Source of the DNA: JAIESQ01 sp964495375
GTDB lineage: Bacteria; Planctomycetota; Planctomycetia; Pirellulales; JAEUIK01
Length of the DNA stretch: 64,000 nucleotides
Direction: 5' to 3'
Assembly (NCBI GenBank): GCA_964495375.1
Contig: CAZBWM010000029.1
Coordinates: 6,775-70,774, forward strand
How positions within the stretch are numbered: the stretch's first letter is position 1; each line of letters starts with the position of its first letter. The notes below the pieces were generated by a model. The model was not told the DNA's origin. It worked only from the letters and a program-made list of their open reading frames with translations, and made no database searches. Position numbers and translations under genes: made by a program. Positions 28,146 through 38,093 of the stretch are shown here, piece by piece.

Positions 28146-29282
28146 CTAAGCCGCGCGGGCGATGCGGCGTTCCAACACCGCAAACAACTGCGCGCCGGCG
28201 AACCGGGCGCGCCAGTCGTGGGCACGATGAAATGCGGCGACTTCCGCCGGCTGCGATCGATAGGCGAATGCCGCGCGGGCGACGTTGGCAAAGCCGTCTG
28301 GCTGATCGAGAAAGAACACCCCGGGCTCGTGCTCGCGCTGCTTCATTTCGCCGAAACGCGTTGTCAACACGCTCAGTCCTAGTCCGCGATATTCGTAGAA
28401 TTTGATGGGGTCGACGCCGGCCGTCAGGCGGTTGAGCCGAAAGGGAATCAGCCCCGCGGTGAAGCGGCGCGCGTACGTGACGGCCTGTTCGCGGCTGCAT
28501 TCAGGCAGCAAGCGCACGTTCGCCGGCAACCGGCGTGGCGCCGGCACGGCACAAGGGCCAATCAAGTCGAATTGGACGGCGGCCAATTGCGACGCCAATT
28601 CGAGTACCAGCGGCCAATCGAACCACCCGCCCAGGCAACCAACGTAGCCACAGATGGTCGACCCACCCGCGATCGGTTGCTTCGGCAGCGGCGATTTGCC
28701 CGCCAGACCAGCCATCGGATAGGCGTTCAGAATCCGCTCGACGCGATGCCCTCGTAAGGCGAACTTGTTGGCCAGCGATGTCGACGAGCAAACGACCAGG
28801 TCAACGCGGGCCGCGATCGCATCTTCGTGTCGACGGACGCTTCGCTGCGACAGCCCACGATGAAACTCCGGAAAGTCATCCATCGCATCGTAGAAGCGAA
28901 ATACTGCCGGCAACTCGGCGAGCGCGATGCGCGACAACGCGCATGGCTTGCCGATGCCGAGCACTACGGGGCGCGCCGAACTAAAGTCGTCGAGAGCTCG
29001 AAGCACATCCTTCCAAAGCAGTCGACGATTGACGAGCGCGCCTCCCGGCAAGGGCTCGATCGGCAGCGCCGGCACGCGCATCACGCGCACGCGAGTATCG
29101 AAGGATGCTTCGCTTGCTGCGCCACCCCGGCGGCGCAGATCGCCCAAATTCGGCAGTCGCGAAGGGTACGGGTCGATCCAAAGCACTTCCTCGATGCCCT
29201 GTTCGAGCCAGGCCTCGACCATGAAATGGGGGCGCTGCGCGTAGCTCGCCGCAGGCACCGGTGAGAAGTAGACCAACCGCAT
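28146..29282 (-). CDS. Glycosyltransferase, GT-B fold
   Basis: 378 residues from ATG 29282 (MRLVYFSPVPAASYAQRPHF). ATG 29303 is a possible earlier start without a ribosome site. Motifs: RFYDAMDDFPEFHRG, ICGYVGCLGGWFDWPLVLEL and DPIKFYEYRGLGLSVLTT. The last matches the DPIKIYEY motif in the C-terminal domain of the neighbouring fusion protein, so the two are probably paralogous. First gene of the three-gene glycan cluster on the minus strand, separated from the next by 237 bases. Confidence 0.88.
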   Translation of the reverse strand: MRLVYFSPVPAASYAQRPHFMVEAWLEQGIEEVLWIDPYPSRLPNLGDLRRRGGAASEASFDTRVRVMRVPALPIEPLPGGALVNRRLLWKDVLRALDDFSSARPVVLGIGKPCALSRIALAELPAVFRFYDAMDDFPEFHRGLSQRSVRRHEDAIAARVDLVVCSSTSLANKFALRGHRVERILNAYPMAGLAGKSPLPKQPIAGGSTICGYVGCLGGWFDWPLVLELASQLAAVQFDLIGPCAVPAPRRLPANVRLLPECSREQAVTYARRFTAGLIPFRLNRLTAGVDPIKFYEYRGLGLSVLTTRFGEMKQREHEPGVFFLDQPDGFANVARAAFAYRSQPAEVAAFHRAHDWRARFAGAQLFAVLERRIARAA

Positions 29283-29850
29283 TGCGCTGCCGACCTGCGA
29301 CATGAAAGTGGGTACTGGCGCACGACATCAACGCCGAGCTACCAGCCGACGAAGCAGGGCGAGCCGGCAGGGCTTCAGTTACGCCCGCAAGCGTTACGCG
29401 ATCCGAATTCCCTGCCATCGCACGGCAACACTTGATCGACGCTTGGACGCACGAACCTTCAATCTTTGGATTTCCGAAGCGTCTCGGGATCGATTCGTCG
29501 GTTTGCTGATCACGCGCAGCTTGCCGAGCTTCGCAAGGGTGAATGGACGCAAGCCCCCATTGGCAGTTCGCGGTAAGGTGCCGGCGTAACCTTTTGCGCA
29601 GCAAAGAAAGTTCAGCTCCTCGCCACGCGGCACGATGGCGCCGGTGCTCCATTTTTGCAGCAATTGCTAGCACTGTGACAACCGTATGTCATAGGGGTGA
29701 CTAAGATCCATCGCCACTGAAGTAGGGGGTGGATCATCGCCCAGCGCTCACGTGGGTTCTCAAAGCGCTGCGTCGATCCGAGAGTGGCTCACCAACTCTG
29801 GGCGAGTTGCCGGCGGGCTCCAGGCTCGAACTTAGGGGAGGGCAGTCAAC
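29283..29850. other. Divergent intergenic region
   Basis: About 570 bases between the glycosyltransferase gene (minus) and the subtilisin-tyrosinase gene (plus). Short ORFs on the minus strand overlap here but have no recognisable domain and no ribosome site. An AT-richer patch around 29640-29720 is a plausible promoter area for the plus-strand gene. Confidence 0.45.
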
Positions 29851-32838
29851 ATGCTGGCGAGCATTACGCGGACTCGAATTGCATTGCGACGCTCGTTGCA
29901 AGTGGCGTGCTTTGTTGGCATTTCCCGAATCGGCCTGTCGATTGTCGTCGGCATTTGGCCGATCGCCCACGCAAGCCCGGCCCGGGCCTCCGATCCTCCG
30001 CGAAGAATCCAGCGGGTTCCCAAGCCGGTCACCTTTGAACGCTCGCCGCTCAGCGCTGCGCTGGTCGAAGTCAGTGCGGTCGTGCGCGTGGAAGAAGCGC
30101 GGCAGCGATTCGGCGTCCAAGGGCAGGGACTGACCGCAGCAGTGCTCGACACCGGAGTGCGGGCGTCGCATCGTGATTTTGCACTGCGTGAGGGGGCCGG
30201 CTCCCGCATTTTGGCACAGCAAAACTACACCGATGACAACAATCGCGACCAGGACAACGCCGCCGACGGGAACGGACATGGCTCCAACGTGGCTGGCATT
30301 GTGGCTGCCGGAGGGAGGCACATCGGCATGGCGCCCAGGGCAGGGCTGGTCGCGATCAAAGTGCTCGACAACCGGGGCGACGGCGATTTCGCCGCAGTCG
30401 AGAAGGCACTCGATTGGGTGCTCGCCAATCGCACCCGCTACAGCATCACCGTTGTCAACATGTCGCTGAGCGACAGCGAGAACTATCAGACTGCGGACGA
30501 CTTTTCGCAGGCAGCTCTGCGGAACAAAATCCGCCGCCTGCGCGCGTTGAATGTCGCGGTCGTGATTTCCGCCGGGAATTATTTTTTTGAGCACCAGAGC
30601 GCGGAGGGAATGGCCTATCCCGCGATCTTCTCCGAGGCCATCAGCGTCGGCGCCGTTTTCGACGCGAACATCGGGCGCTTCACGTATCAATCGGGGGCGA
30701 TTGCCGAATCGACCGATCGCGATCGCATTACTCCCTTCAGCCAGCGACTCTGGCGCGTCGACAGCGCCGGTCCTGCAATTTTGGGAACTGACATCTTTGC
30801 CCCGGGAGCGGCAGTGGTCTCCACCGGCTACTTCAGCGATACGGCCAGCTCCACCTCGCAGCATGGCACCAGCCAGGCCGCACCCTGTGTCGCCGGCCTG
30901 ATCCTCTTGATGCAGGAGTACCACGTTCGGCAGACTGCCCGCTCCGCTGTCGAGCCGGGCGTGCTTCCCTCGGTCGACGATCTCGAAACCTGGCTCCGCC
31001 GCGGTAGCGTGCCGATCACCGACGGTGACGACGAAGACGACAACGTTACCAACACCCGAAAGGTTTTTCGACGAGTCGACGCCGTGTTGGCGCTCTCCGC
31101 GATAGAAAGCGCTTTACGTGAAGAGCAACTGCTCGCGGGGACCGATCTGGCGAGCTTGCCGCGCGTCGAAACGCAGCGCGCCCTCGCACGGACGGCGAAC
31201 CTGGTCGCTTACGCCGCCGACGAGGGCTCGCACTATACCGTGGTGCGACGAATTGTCGAATCCGCCTCGAATCCCTCGATCGTGCGCAAAGATTGTCGCG
31301 ATCTGACGCCCGACGAAATCGACAAGTACCGCGAAGCGTTTCGCCGCCTGCAAGCGCTCGAGCAGCGTCCGAACCCGCTGCCGGGCCCGCTCGAAGCCCG
31401 GCTGCTGAATCCACGCAGCTATACCTACTGGGCACTGATTCACACGCATACTTGTCCGCACGGCAACTGGTGGTTTCTCCCCTGGCATCGGGCGTATCTG
31501 TACTACTTTGAGCAAACGCTGCGCGAGGCCGTGGCCGATTATCGGCCCGATGTGCCGTTGGCGATTCCCTACTGGAATTGGACCGAGCAACGGACGATTC
31601 CGGAGTTGTTCCAGGGGACGTTCCAGTCACCGAACCCCTTGGCCAATGACCGCAGATTCTTCATCGGCCTCGACGACGAGTCGGTAGGTAGAGAGACGAT
31701 CTGCCGGGTGGTCGACGGCGCGCCCGATTTCATCAGCTTCGGCAGCGAGCCGGCCCGGTGCCTGCGTCCCGATGGCACGGCTGCCTTGGCGCTTTGTCTC
31801 CGCGAACGTGGAAACAAATCGCCGCTTGAGTCGGGCCCGCACGATGCCGTGCACGGGCTCGTCGGTGGCATTGATTCGCAAGGAGTGCCCGGCGACATGG
31901 GGGCGGTGAGCACCTCGGCGTTCGACCCGATTTTCTGGTCGCATCATGCCAATCTCGACCGGCTCTGGAATGAGTGGTTATCGCAAACCGGCTCGGGTCA
32001 TCAGAATCCCGACCCCAATCAGCCCGACGGCCGCGCCTGGCGACGGCTGCGCTTTGTCGAGCTCGTCAATGCGCAGGGAGATCCCGTGCTCAAATTTGTC
32101 GCCGAAGTTATGGACGATCCTGACATTCAGAGCGTGAGCTATCAGGCGTTTGGCCCGGCGCCACCTCCCTGCCAGCCGACGCCGGCGCCTGCCGTGGCTG
32201 CAGCGCCCCGGGAGACCACGAGCGAGGAAAGGCCTGCGGAGCATGACAAGCCGAACGCAGACGACCAACCCGCGGCTCACGTCCAACCCGCCGAGCATGC
32301 GGCCACTGCCGGCCCGCGTTTGCGAGTGGCGTCCACAACCGCCGAACCGCGCCAGTTGGCCGTGGCGCGGCCCGCTACTTTTGAATTCACGAACGAAGCG
32401 TTGCGTGCGCCGGTGGCAGCTTCGGCCGCAACCGAAGCGGCCCCCCGCGAGCGACTGGTGGCCGTCGTCGCTGGGGTGGGATTTCCACAGCAGGGCCCGA
32501 TTGTGTACGTGCGGGCGTTCTTGAACTTACCCGACGCGACCCCCGCAACGCCGATCACCGATCCGCACTATGTTGGTTCGTTTTACTTTTTCGGCGACCA
32601 CGCGGGCGATGGTGAGCACGATCACGGTTCGTTCAACGTCGCGCTCCCCATCACGCCGGTGATTCAGCGCCTGGCGAAGGACAAGAAACTCGACGCCGAG
32701 CAAGCGTTGGGGGTCACGCTGGTGCTCGTGCCGCTCAAGAACCCTCAAGGACAGGCCGTGGCAGCCGAGGCCGCCGCCGCGGCCGAAGTCCCCGTACACG
32801 GCGTCTCGATCGAAGTGCGCCCGACTCCCGGAGACTAG
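29851..32838 (+). CDS. Subtilisin-like protease fused to a tyrosinase, exported
   Basis: 995 residues from ATG 29851, preceded by GGGGAGGG. A hydrophobic stretch (about 18-40) acts as a signal or anchor. Residues 90-355 are a peptidase S8 domain with the full triad: Asp100 in AAVLDTGV, His143 in GNGHGSNVAGI and Ser341 in HGTSQAAPCVAG, plus oxyanion Asn243. Residues 480-780 are a tyrosinase domain. Its CuA site holds His531/533, His537 and His546 (HGNWWFLPWHRAYLYYFEQ). Its CuB site holds His664, His668 and His698 in PHDAVHGLVGG and FDPIFWSHHANLDRLW. A Pro/Ala-rich linker and a C-terminal beta-rich domain (about 860-995) follow, as in polyphenol oxidases. Tyrosinases oxidise phenols to quinones and often need proteolytic activation, so an in-cis protease is suggestive. 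The fusion is one continuous frame. Confidence 0.92.
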   Translation: MLASITRTRIALRRSLQVACFVGISRIGLSIVVGIWPIAHASPARASDPPRRIQRVPKPVTFERSPLSAALVEVSAVVRVEEARQRFGVQGQGLTAAVLDTGVRASHRDFALREGAGSRILAQQNYTDDNNRDQDNAADGNGHGSNVAGIVAAGGRHIGMAPRAGLVAIKVLDNRGDGDFAAVEKALDWVLANRTRYSITVVNMSLSDSENYQTADDFSQAALRNKIRRLRALNVAVVISAGNYFFEHQSAEGMAYPAIFSEAISVGAVFDANIGRFTYQSGAIAESTDRDRITPFSQRLWRVDSAGPAILGTDIFAPGAAVVSTGYFSDTASSTSQHGTSQAAPCVAGLILLMQEYHVRQTARSAVEPGVLPSVDDLETWLRRGSVPITDGDDEDDNVTNTRKVFRRVDAVLALSAIESALREEQLLAGTDLASLPRVETQRALARTANLVAYAADEGSHYTVVRRIVESASNPSIVRKDCRDLTPDEIDKYREAFRRLQALEQRPNPLPGPLEARLLNPRSYTYWALIHTHTCPHGNWWFLPWHRAYLYYFEQTLREAVADYRPDVPLAIPYWNWTEQRTIPELFQGTFQSPNPLANDRRFFIGLDDESVGRETICRVVDGAPDFISFGSEPARCLRPDGTAALALCLRERGNKSPLESGPHDAVHGLVGGIDSQGVPGDMGAVSTSAFDPIFWSHHANLDRLWNEWLSQTGSGHQNPDPNQPDGRAWRRLRFVELVNAQGDPVLKFVAEVMDDPDIQSVSYQAFGPAPPPCQPTPAPAVAAAPRETTSEERPAEHDKPNADDQPAAHVQPAEHAATAGPRLRVASTTAEPRQLAVARPATFEFTNEALRAPVAASAATEAAPRERLVAVVAGVGFPQQGPIVYVRAFLNLPDATPATPITDPHYVGSFYFFGDHAGDGEHDHGSFNVALPITPVIQRLAKDKKLDAEQALGVTLVLVPLKNPQGQAVAAEAAAAAEVPVHGVSIEVRPTPGD

Positions 32839-33043
32839 CGCATTTGCCACGACCTAGGGCCGTGTGGCAACGGAATTATCCCTCGGCAATGCCAGGGCGC
32901 TCGCACTGCCAAGACAATCTGCCAAAACAATCTGCCGAACGAGGCGCCACGGTGTCACGTGCTCGAAGTGCCGTGAAGTGCCGTGAAGTGCCTCAAAACT
33001 TCGGCTCGTCGCGAGGTCACAACTCGTTTGAGGAGAATCGCGC

Positions 33044-35320
33044 ATGAAACGCGGGCAATTCGTTCTCGTCATCGCGGGAGTCTTGGTTGTTGTCGCAAAC
33101 GCTGTTCCCGTCTGGGCTCAGCACGTAATTGAGTCCTCACAACCGGACACGACGCCACCTCATTCAAGCACGGAACCTTCCGCGCCTGCTGCTTCCACAA
33201 ACGAAGCTACTTCGGCGCGACAAGCCGCGGCGGCAGGCGTGGCGGATGAAGTCGGACTCGCCGAAGCACTCGAAGGGACCTGGACCTATCGCAGCTTTAT
33301 CAGCGATCCCGATGTCGATAAGCCGTTCAACGATATTCGCTTCGGGGCTGGCATTCTGCGCATCGAAAACGCGGGGGGAGGGCAATTTCGCGGTCGACTC
33401 GACTTCGGTGAAGAGTTTCAATTGGCGCTCAAGGGCTGGACGAGCTACGGCAATCCGGTCACCGTCGTCTTCCAGGGGCGCGGCGATCGCTCGGGCTCGA
33501 GCGATTGGGTCTACGACTATCGAGGTTTCTATGCTCCCGAGTGGCCGCAAGGCGTGAATCAGCGCCCGGCCATCCTCGGTTCCATTGTGCGATCGCAGCC
33601 GCACTCAGGCGGAGCGGCTCCCGCCGGAGTTGTTGCTTGTTGGATTGCAGTGAAGCAAGACGGCGCACCACCCGCGCCAACTCCTGCCGATGTCTCGCAC
33701 GCGGGATTCGCTCCTGCAACGTCACCCGCAGCCCCCAATCCGGCAGCCCCCGACCAACCGGCCCCCAACCAGACGGCCAGTGCAGCCCCGCTGACCGGAC
33801 CCAGAAGTGCCGCCTTGGCCCAGGCAAGCACGACCGACTTTCGCAACCCGCCGGAGATCGCTTCACAAGGCGGTGTGCTGTCGACAACCCTCGACGTGCG
33901 CTATGCCGACAACACGATTGGCGGCGATCCCGTGCGTCTGCGTAGCTACAACGGTCAACTCATCGGGCCCACCTTGCGCGCCAAGCCGGGGGATATCTTG
34001 CGCATCCGGCTCGACAATCACTTGCCGGCAACCGTCGCACCTGCCGCGGCGCCAACACCATCTGCCGGGCACGGTCATCGCCGCGCGACTCCCGCGGCAA
34101 CGCATGCGGGACACCATACAGGTGACATCAACCGTCCGCACGGCTTCAACGTCACTAACCTGCACACGCACGGACTGCACGTTTCGCCGGCCGGCAATAG
34201 CGATAACGTCTTGGTCGAGGTAGGTCCTGGCCAGTCATTCGATTACACGATCGCCATACCGCCGGGGCACCCGCCGGGCACGTTCTGGTATCACGCGCAC
34301 AAGCATGGTTCGGTAGCGATTCAACTGGCCAGCGGGATGCAAGGGGCCCTGATCGTCGAAGGTGATCTCGACGACGTTCCTGAAATCGCGGCGGCCACCG
34401 AGCAGATCCTCGTCTTTCAACAAATCCCTTATGACGAAAGCGCGGTCGGGGTGGTCGAGGACTTTGATGCCTCGTTCGGGCCGGGCAAGTGGCAAACCCT
34501 CGGTCGGTTCACCACCATCAACGGGCAGGTCACACCCGTCATTCGTATGGCGCCGGGCGAGTTGCAGCGTTGGCGGATGGTCCACGGCGGCGTTCGCGAA
34601 AGCCTGCGACTCAAACTCGATGGTCACCAGTTTCAGGAGATCGCGCTCGATGGCATCGCCACCGGCAAGCTGACGCCGAAGTCCACCGTGGACCTCGAGC
34701 CCGGCTATCGTAGCGACGTACTCGTGCAGGCATCCGACACGCCTGGTCGTTACCTGCTGCGCGATGAACCGTTGGCTGCCCGTGCGGCGCTATTGGCCGA
34801 GGACGAACCTGAGAAGTACCTGGCGGTCGTGGAAGTCGCCGGCGCCCCCAATCCGATGCCGCTGCCCGATGCGGCCTTGCTGGCACCACTGTTGCGCTAT
34901 CGACCGATCGAGCCAGGCGAGCTCACCGGCTTTCAAACGGTCGTGCTGAATATCGATTTGCGCCCTGCGACGATCGGCCTGCCCAACGAATTTCAGGTGA
35001 ACTATCGCGACTTCGATCCGTCGGCCCCGCCCAGGCAATTGCGGCTCGGCAAAGTCGAGGAATGGCTATTACGGTCCGATTTCGTAAATCATCCGTTTCA
35101 CGTCCACGTAAATCCTTTTCAGATCGTCTCGATCAAGAATCCGCAAGGACAGGAACTGCTAACCGAGCCGGTCTGGAAAGACACGATACTGATTCACGAA
35201 GGTGAGCGGATCACGGTCCGCACGCGCTACGAGCGATTCCTCGGCAAGTTCCCGCTCCACTGCCACATTCTCGATCACGAAGATCAGGGCATGATGGAGA
35301 TGCTCGAGATCGTGCCGTAG
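33044..35320 (+). CDS. Exported multicopper oxidase (laccase-like) with N-terminal extra domain
   Basis: 758 residues. A signal peptide (FVLVIAGVLVVVANAVPVWA) precedes a roughly 150-residue domain of unknown family (EGTWTYRSFISDPDVDKPFN to RSQPHSGG), a Pro-rich linker, and three cupredoxin domains. All four copper motifs are present: HTHGLHV, WYHAHKHG, HPFHVHVNPF and HCHILDHEDQGMM, giving the trinuclear and type 1 sites. A His-rich insertion (GHGHRRA..HAGHH) lies before the first motif. It starts 205 bases after the tyrosinase fusion on the same strand, so the two phenol-oxidising copper enzymes are probably co-regulated. The substrate may be a phenolic or a metal ion. Confidence 0.92.
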   Translation: MKRGQFVLVIAGVLVVVANAVPVWAQHVIESSQPDTTPPHSSTEPSAPAASTNEATSARQAAAAGVADEVGLAEALEGTWTYRSFISDPDVDKPFNDIRFGAGILRIENAGGGQFRGRLDFGEEFQLALKGWTSYGNPVTVVFQGRGDRSGSSDWVYDYRGFYAPEWPQGVNQRPAILGSIVRSQPHSGGAAPAGVVACWIAVKQDGAPPAPTPADVSHAGFAPATSPAAPNPAAPDQPAPNQTASAAPLTGPRSAALAQASTTDFRNPPEIASQGGVLSTTLDVRYADNTIGGDPVRLRSYNGQLIGPTLRAKPGDILRIRLDNHLPATVAPAAAPTPSAGHGHRRATPAATHAGHHTGDINRPHGFNVTNLHTHGLHVSPAGNSDNVLVEVGPGQSFDYTIAIPPGHPPGTFWYHAHKHGSVAIQLASGMQGALIVEGDLDDVPEIAAATEQILVFQQIPYDESAVGVVEDFDASFGPGKWQTLGRFTTINGQVTPVIRMAPGELQRWRMVHGGVRESLRLKLDGHQFQEIALDGIATGKLTPKSTVDLEPGYRSDVLVQASDTPGRYLLRDEPLAARAALLAEDEPEKYLAVVEVAGAPNPMPLPDAALLAPLLRYRPIEPGELTGFQTVVLNIDLRPATIGLPNEFQVNYRDFDPSAPPRQLRLGKVEEWLLRSDFVNHPFHVHVNPFQIVSIKNPQGQELLTEPVWKDTILIHEGERITVRTRYERFLGKFPLHCHILDHEDQGMMEMLEIVP

Positions 35321-35435
35321 CCACGCCCGGTGATTCGTCGCGCGAGCGTTGGGGGAAGGACGGCCCAGCTTTGATTGCGAACGCCTGTTCGATGCGGTCA
35401 CGCGCATTGAAGCCTGCGAGCGATCTGCCGTGTAG

Positions 35436-36458
35436 CTATCGGGCGGGCCGTGGCAGCTCGGCCAGGATTTTCACAACGGCGTCATACAGCAACCGAACGC
35501 TGTCGTCGTCGGCCGCATTCACGTTGGTACGCGAGTGAAGAACGACGGCGAATCGCAAGCGCAGCGACTCGCCCCGCGCGATGGCCGTGGTGAGTTTGTC
35601 GCCTGCGTCCAACGCTCGGCGCGCGAACGGATTGGCCGCCAACAATCCGTAGTCGCGCGCGTGATAGCGCGAGGTGAGCGAATTCGCCGAATCGGGCACC
35701 AACAGTACGCCGGCGTGTCGACCGTCGGTCGTGCCTGAATAGTCGCACCAGGTCGCGTTCTGTCCGCGAATCTGCTTTTCACCGGTGCGCCCTGTGCTGT
35801 CGAGCAATCGGCCGTCGTGCTTGACCGCCAGCGGAGTGGCCACGCGCACAGCGAGCCCCATTTCCTCCTCGTCGCCAAAGCTCAACTCCCGATCGTCCGA
35901 CCAGAAGAGCGAGTCGCTGACAAGCACGTAGGCTCCGGGCAGCGCGATGATCGTATACCTGCAAATCTCGTTGGCCACGGTCACATCGCTGTGCTGCTGG
36001 TCGCGATAGGAATTCCGCACCGTGAACATGCCGCGTCCCTCCCGAGTCGCAGGCTCGTCGACGAACGCTTCGTGCCGCACCGCGGCTTTTAAGCGCCAGT
36101 AGTCGTTACCGTTGAGATCGGAAAAGGCGAGCCAGATGCCGGGGTGGAAGTAGTTGCCCGCGGTGCCATGATCGGTGTCGTCGATGCCGGGTCGTGGCGG
36201 ATGATGCCGCGTGACGGCCACCTTGCCTGGCGCGTAGACATGCGCAAAGAAGGGGCGCGTGATCTCCTTGTCCGCATAGAAGTACGTGGCAACGGGCTCA
36301 CCGGCGGCCGTAATTTGTACGGCGCCAGGTTGCCGATCAAATTCGATCGCCGGCTGGCCCTCTGCGCTTGGGCACGGCGACGCGCCGATCGAAAGCAAAC
36401 CGCCGAGAGCCAACGCCAATAAACTTAGACAAAACCGCGGTTTCCTCGATCGCATCAT
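35436..36458 (-). CDS. DUF6807 (PmoA-like) exported protein
   Basis: 340 residues with a signal peptide (FCLSLLALALGGLLSIGASPCPSA). Family-like features: YFYADKEITRPFFAHVYAPG, VTRHHPPRPGIDDTDH, FHPGIWLAFSDLNGNDYWRLK. Such proteins are abundant in Planctomycetota and are annotated PmoA-like after a misleading domain name. I recognise the family by pattern and no activity is known to me. Its ATG overlaps the stop of the upstream amidohydrolase gene (ATGA), so the two are translationally coupled. Confidence 0.85.
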   Translation of the reverse strand: MMRSRKPRFCLSLLALALGGLLSIGASPCPSAEGQPAIEFDRQPGAVQITAAGEPVATYFYADKEITRPFFAHVYAPGKVAVTRHHPPRPGIDDTDHGTAGNYFHPGIWLAFSDLNGNDYWRLKAAVRHEAFVDEPATREGRGMFTVRNSYRDQQHSDVTVANEICRYTIIALPGAYVLVSDSLFWSDDRELSFGDEEEMGLAVRVATPLAVKHDGRLLDSTGRTGEKQIRGQNATWCDYSGTTDGRHAGVLLVPDSANSLTSRYHARDYGLLAANPFARRALDAGDKLTTAIARGESLRLRFAVVLHSRTNVNAADDDSVRLLYDAVVKILAELPRPAR

Positions 36459-37645
36459 GTGGTCAGTCCAAACAGGCGCCTTGCATTGTCACCGAGTATC
36501 TTCCGCTGGTCGTCGGTCGGCAACTTCAGGCTGCCCAGCGCGTCAAGAATCAAAGTCGGCTCCACCCAAGGATGATCGCTGGCGAATAGCAGCCGATCGG
36601 GCCCCATGAAGTCGTAGCCAAACTTCATCGCTAGCGGCAGCGGCGAAACGATGTCGAGCCATACTCGCTTGAGGTACTCGCTGGGAGCATGCCGCAGATT
36701 CTTCGGCCCGCGCTTGAGCACCTGCGTTTGATGGTCCAGTCGGCCGACGATGTAGGGAAGCGTGCCCCCCAGGTGCGGACAGACCAGCTTCAGCGTTGGG
36801 TACTCGTCGAGGATGCCGGCCATGATGATCCGCGTCAGCGCGATCGTGTTGTCGAACATGTTGCCTAGCGAACTGGTCATCTCGTAGCCCTTGACGACGT
36901 CAGTCGTCAAAGGTTTCGCGGGGTGCAACAGAATTGGCAGATTGCGCTCAGCAGCGCGGGCAAACAGCGGGCGGTATTCCGGCTCGTCGACAAACCGGCC
37001 GGCCAGATTCGTGTAGAGCAAAATGCCGCGCAGGCCAAGCGCGCCTGTGGCGCGATCGAATTCTTCGAGCGCGGCGGGCATGTCTTGCAAGGGCAGCACA
37101 CACAGCCCGATGAAACGCGTGGGATGCCGCCGTACCACGTCGGCGACAAAATCGTTCATCGTGCGGGCGATCGCCGGTCCGTCGTCGCCGAACCATTCGG
37201 GGCCAGGGTCGTTGACGCTCAGCGCCGTAATGCTGATGCCGGCCGCATCCATGGCGCTGAGTTTGACATCGACGTCGAGATAGTGGGGCGGGATCTTGCG
37301 CAGCCAATCTCCCATTTGCACGAAGCGGGTGCCGTCGCGAGTGAAGACCCGCGGATCGCTCGTGCGCCGCTCCATGTGGGCGACAACTTCGGGGCAGAAC
37401 AAATGACTCTGGCAGTCGAGCACGAAGGGCTTTGCGCCCTCGGCAATCGGCGCAGCGGCTGGCTGCGCCGTTGGTGCCGGCGCAGCGCCGGCCGCTTCGA
37501 TCGCACTCAGGGCCGGCCAAGTGGCCAGCGCGCCGGTCGCGGCCGCCATGAACGTTCGCCGGTCGGCGCCACGGTTGCTAGTGATCGGCGCGGTCAAAGC
37601 AGTTTGATCCGATTCGCCTGATTTCGTCGGTTGTTGATTCGTCAT
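36455..37645 (-). CDS. Tat-exported amidohydrolase (ACMSD-like)
   Basis: 396 residues. The twin-arginine signal RRTFMAAATGALATWPALSA is clear after a 28-residue N-region. The mature part follows the amidohydrolase-2 pattern: FVLDCQSHLFCPEVV at the start of the barrel, LPILLHPAKPL, KLVCPHLGGTLPYIVGRLD and RLLFASDHPWVEPTLILD. The metal-binding HxH on strand 1 reads QSH here, so the first histidine is Gln. The other His and the final Asp remain. It may hydrolyse or decarboxylate a small metabolite outside the cytoplasm. The substrate is unknown. Confidence 0.88.
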   Translation of the reverse strand: MTNQQPTKSGESDQTALTAPITSNRGADRRTFMAAATGALATWPALSAIEAAGAAPAPTAQPAAAPIAEGAKPFVLDCQSHLFCPEVVAHMERRTSDPRVFTRDGTRFVQMGDWLRKIPPHYLDVDVKLSAMDAAGISITALSVNDPGPEWFGDDGPAIARTMNDFVADVVRRHPTRFIGLCVLPLQDMPAALEEFDRATGALGLRGILLYTNLAGRFVDEPEYRPLFARAAERNLPILLHPAKPLTTDVVKGYEMTSSLGNMFDNTIALTRIIMAGILDEYPTLKLVCPHLGGTLPYIVGRLDHQTQVLKRGPKNLRHAPSEYLKRVWLDIVSPLPLAMKFGYDFMGPDRLLFASDHPWVEPTLILDALGSLKLPTDDQRKILGDNARRLFGLTT

Positions 37646-38093
37646 TCGATCTGGTCCTCACGCTTCATCGGCCGCCGTAGTCGGCGAAGTCCCATTCCTG
37701 CGACGAGTCAATGGGACGCGGCCGCTGGGGCTTCCACTTCCGAGTTGGTCACCTTTGTACCATTGGCGAAGTCCGACTTCTTTGCCGCAACGCTGGCTTA
37801 AATTGCTCGGGATTGAATGAATCCATGAGAGGCACTTACCGTCAATCGTCAGCCGGGCACCCAAAATGCACGCGGAGATTTGACAACGCGGGCACCTGGG
37901 GTTGAGAATCTCGCTGTACTGTCTCGCGAAAACCTGCGGATTCGAGAGTTTGGACTGGATGATCCTCCAGGGCTGAGCAGCTACTATAGGAGCGAGCGAA
38001 TCGTCGCCGGGTAGTCACGCTACGCTCGCCGCCAGAGTCGACTCCCGCCAATCGTACACAACCCACCCGAAGTCATCCCAATAGGATCTGACG
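37646..38093. other. Divergent intergenic region
   Basis: About 450 bases between the amidohydrolase operon (minus) and the Gfo/Idh gene (plus). A TTGACA occurs at 37880-37885 on the plus strand but without a good -10 hexamer at proper spacing. No ORF of protein-like composition was found. Confidence 0.45.

Noticed and set aside
33164..33604. Minus-strand ORFs opposite the multicopper oxidase
   Set aside because: Shadows of a gene with all four copper motifs.
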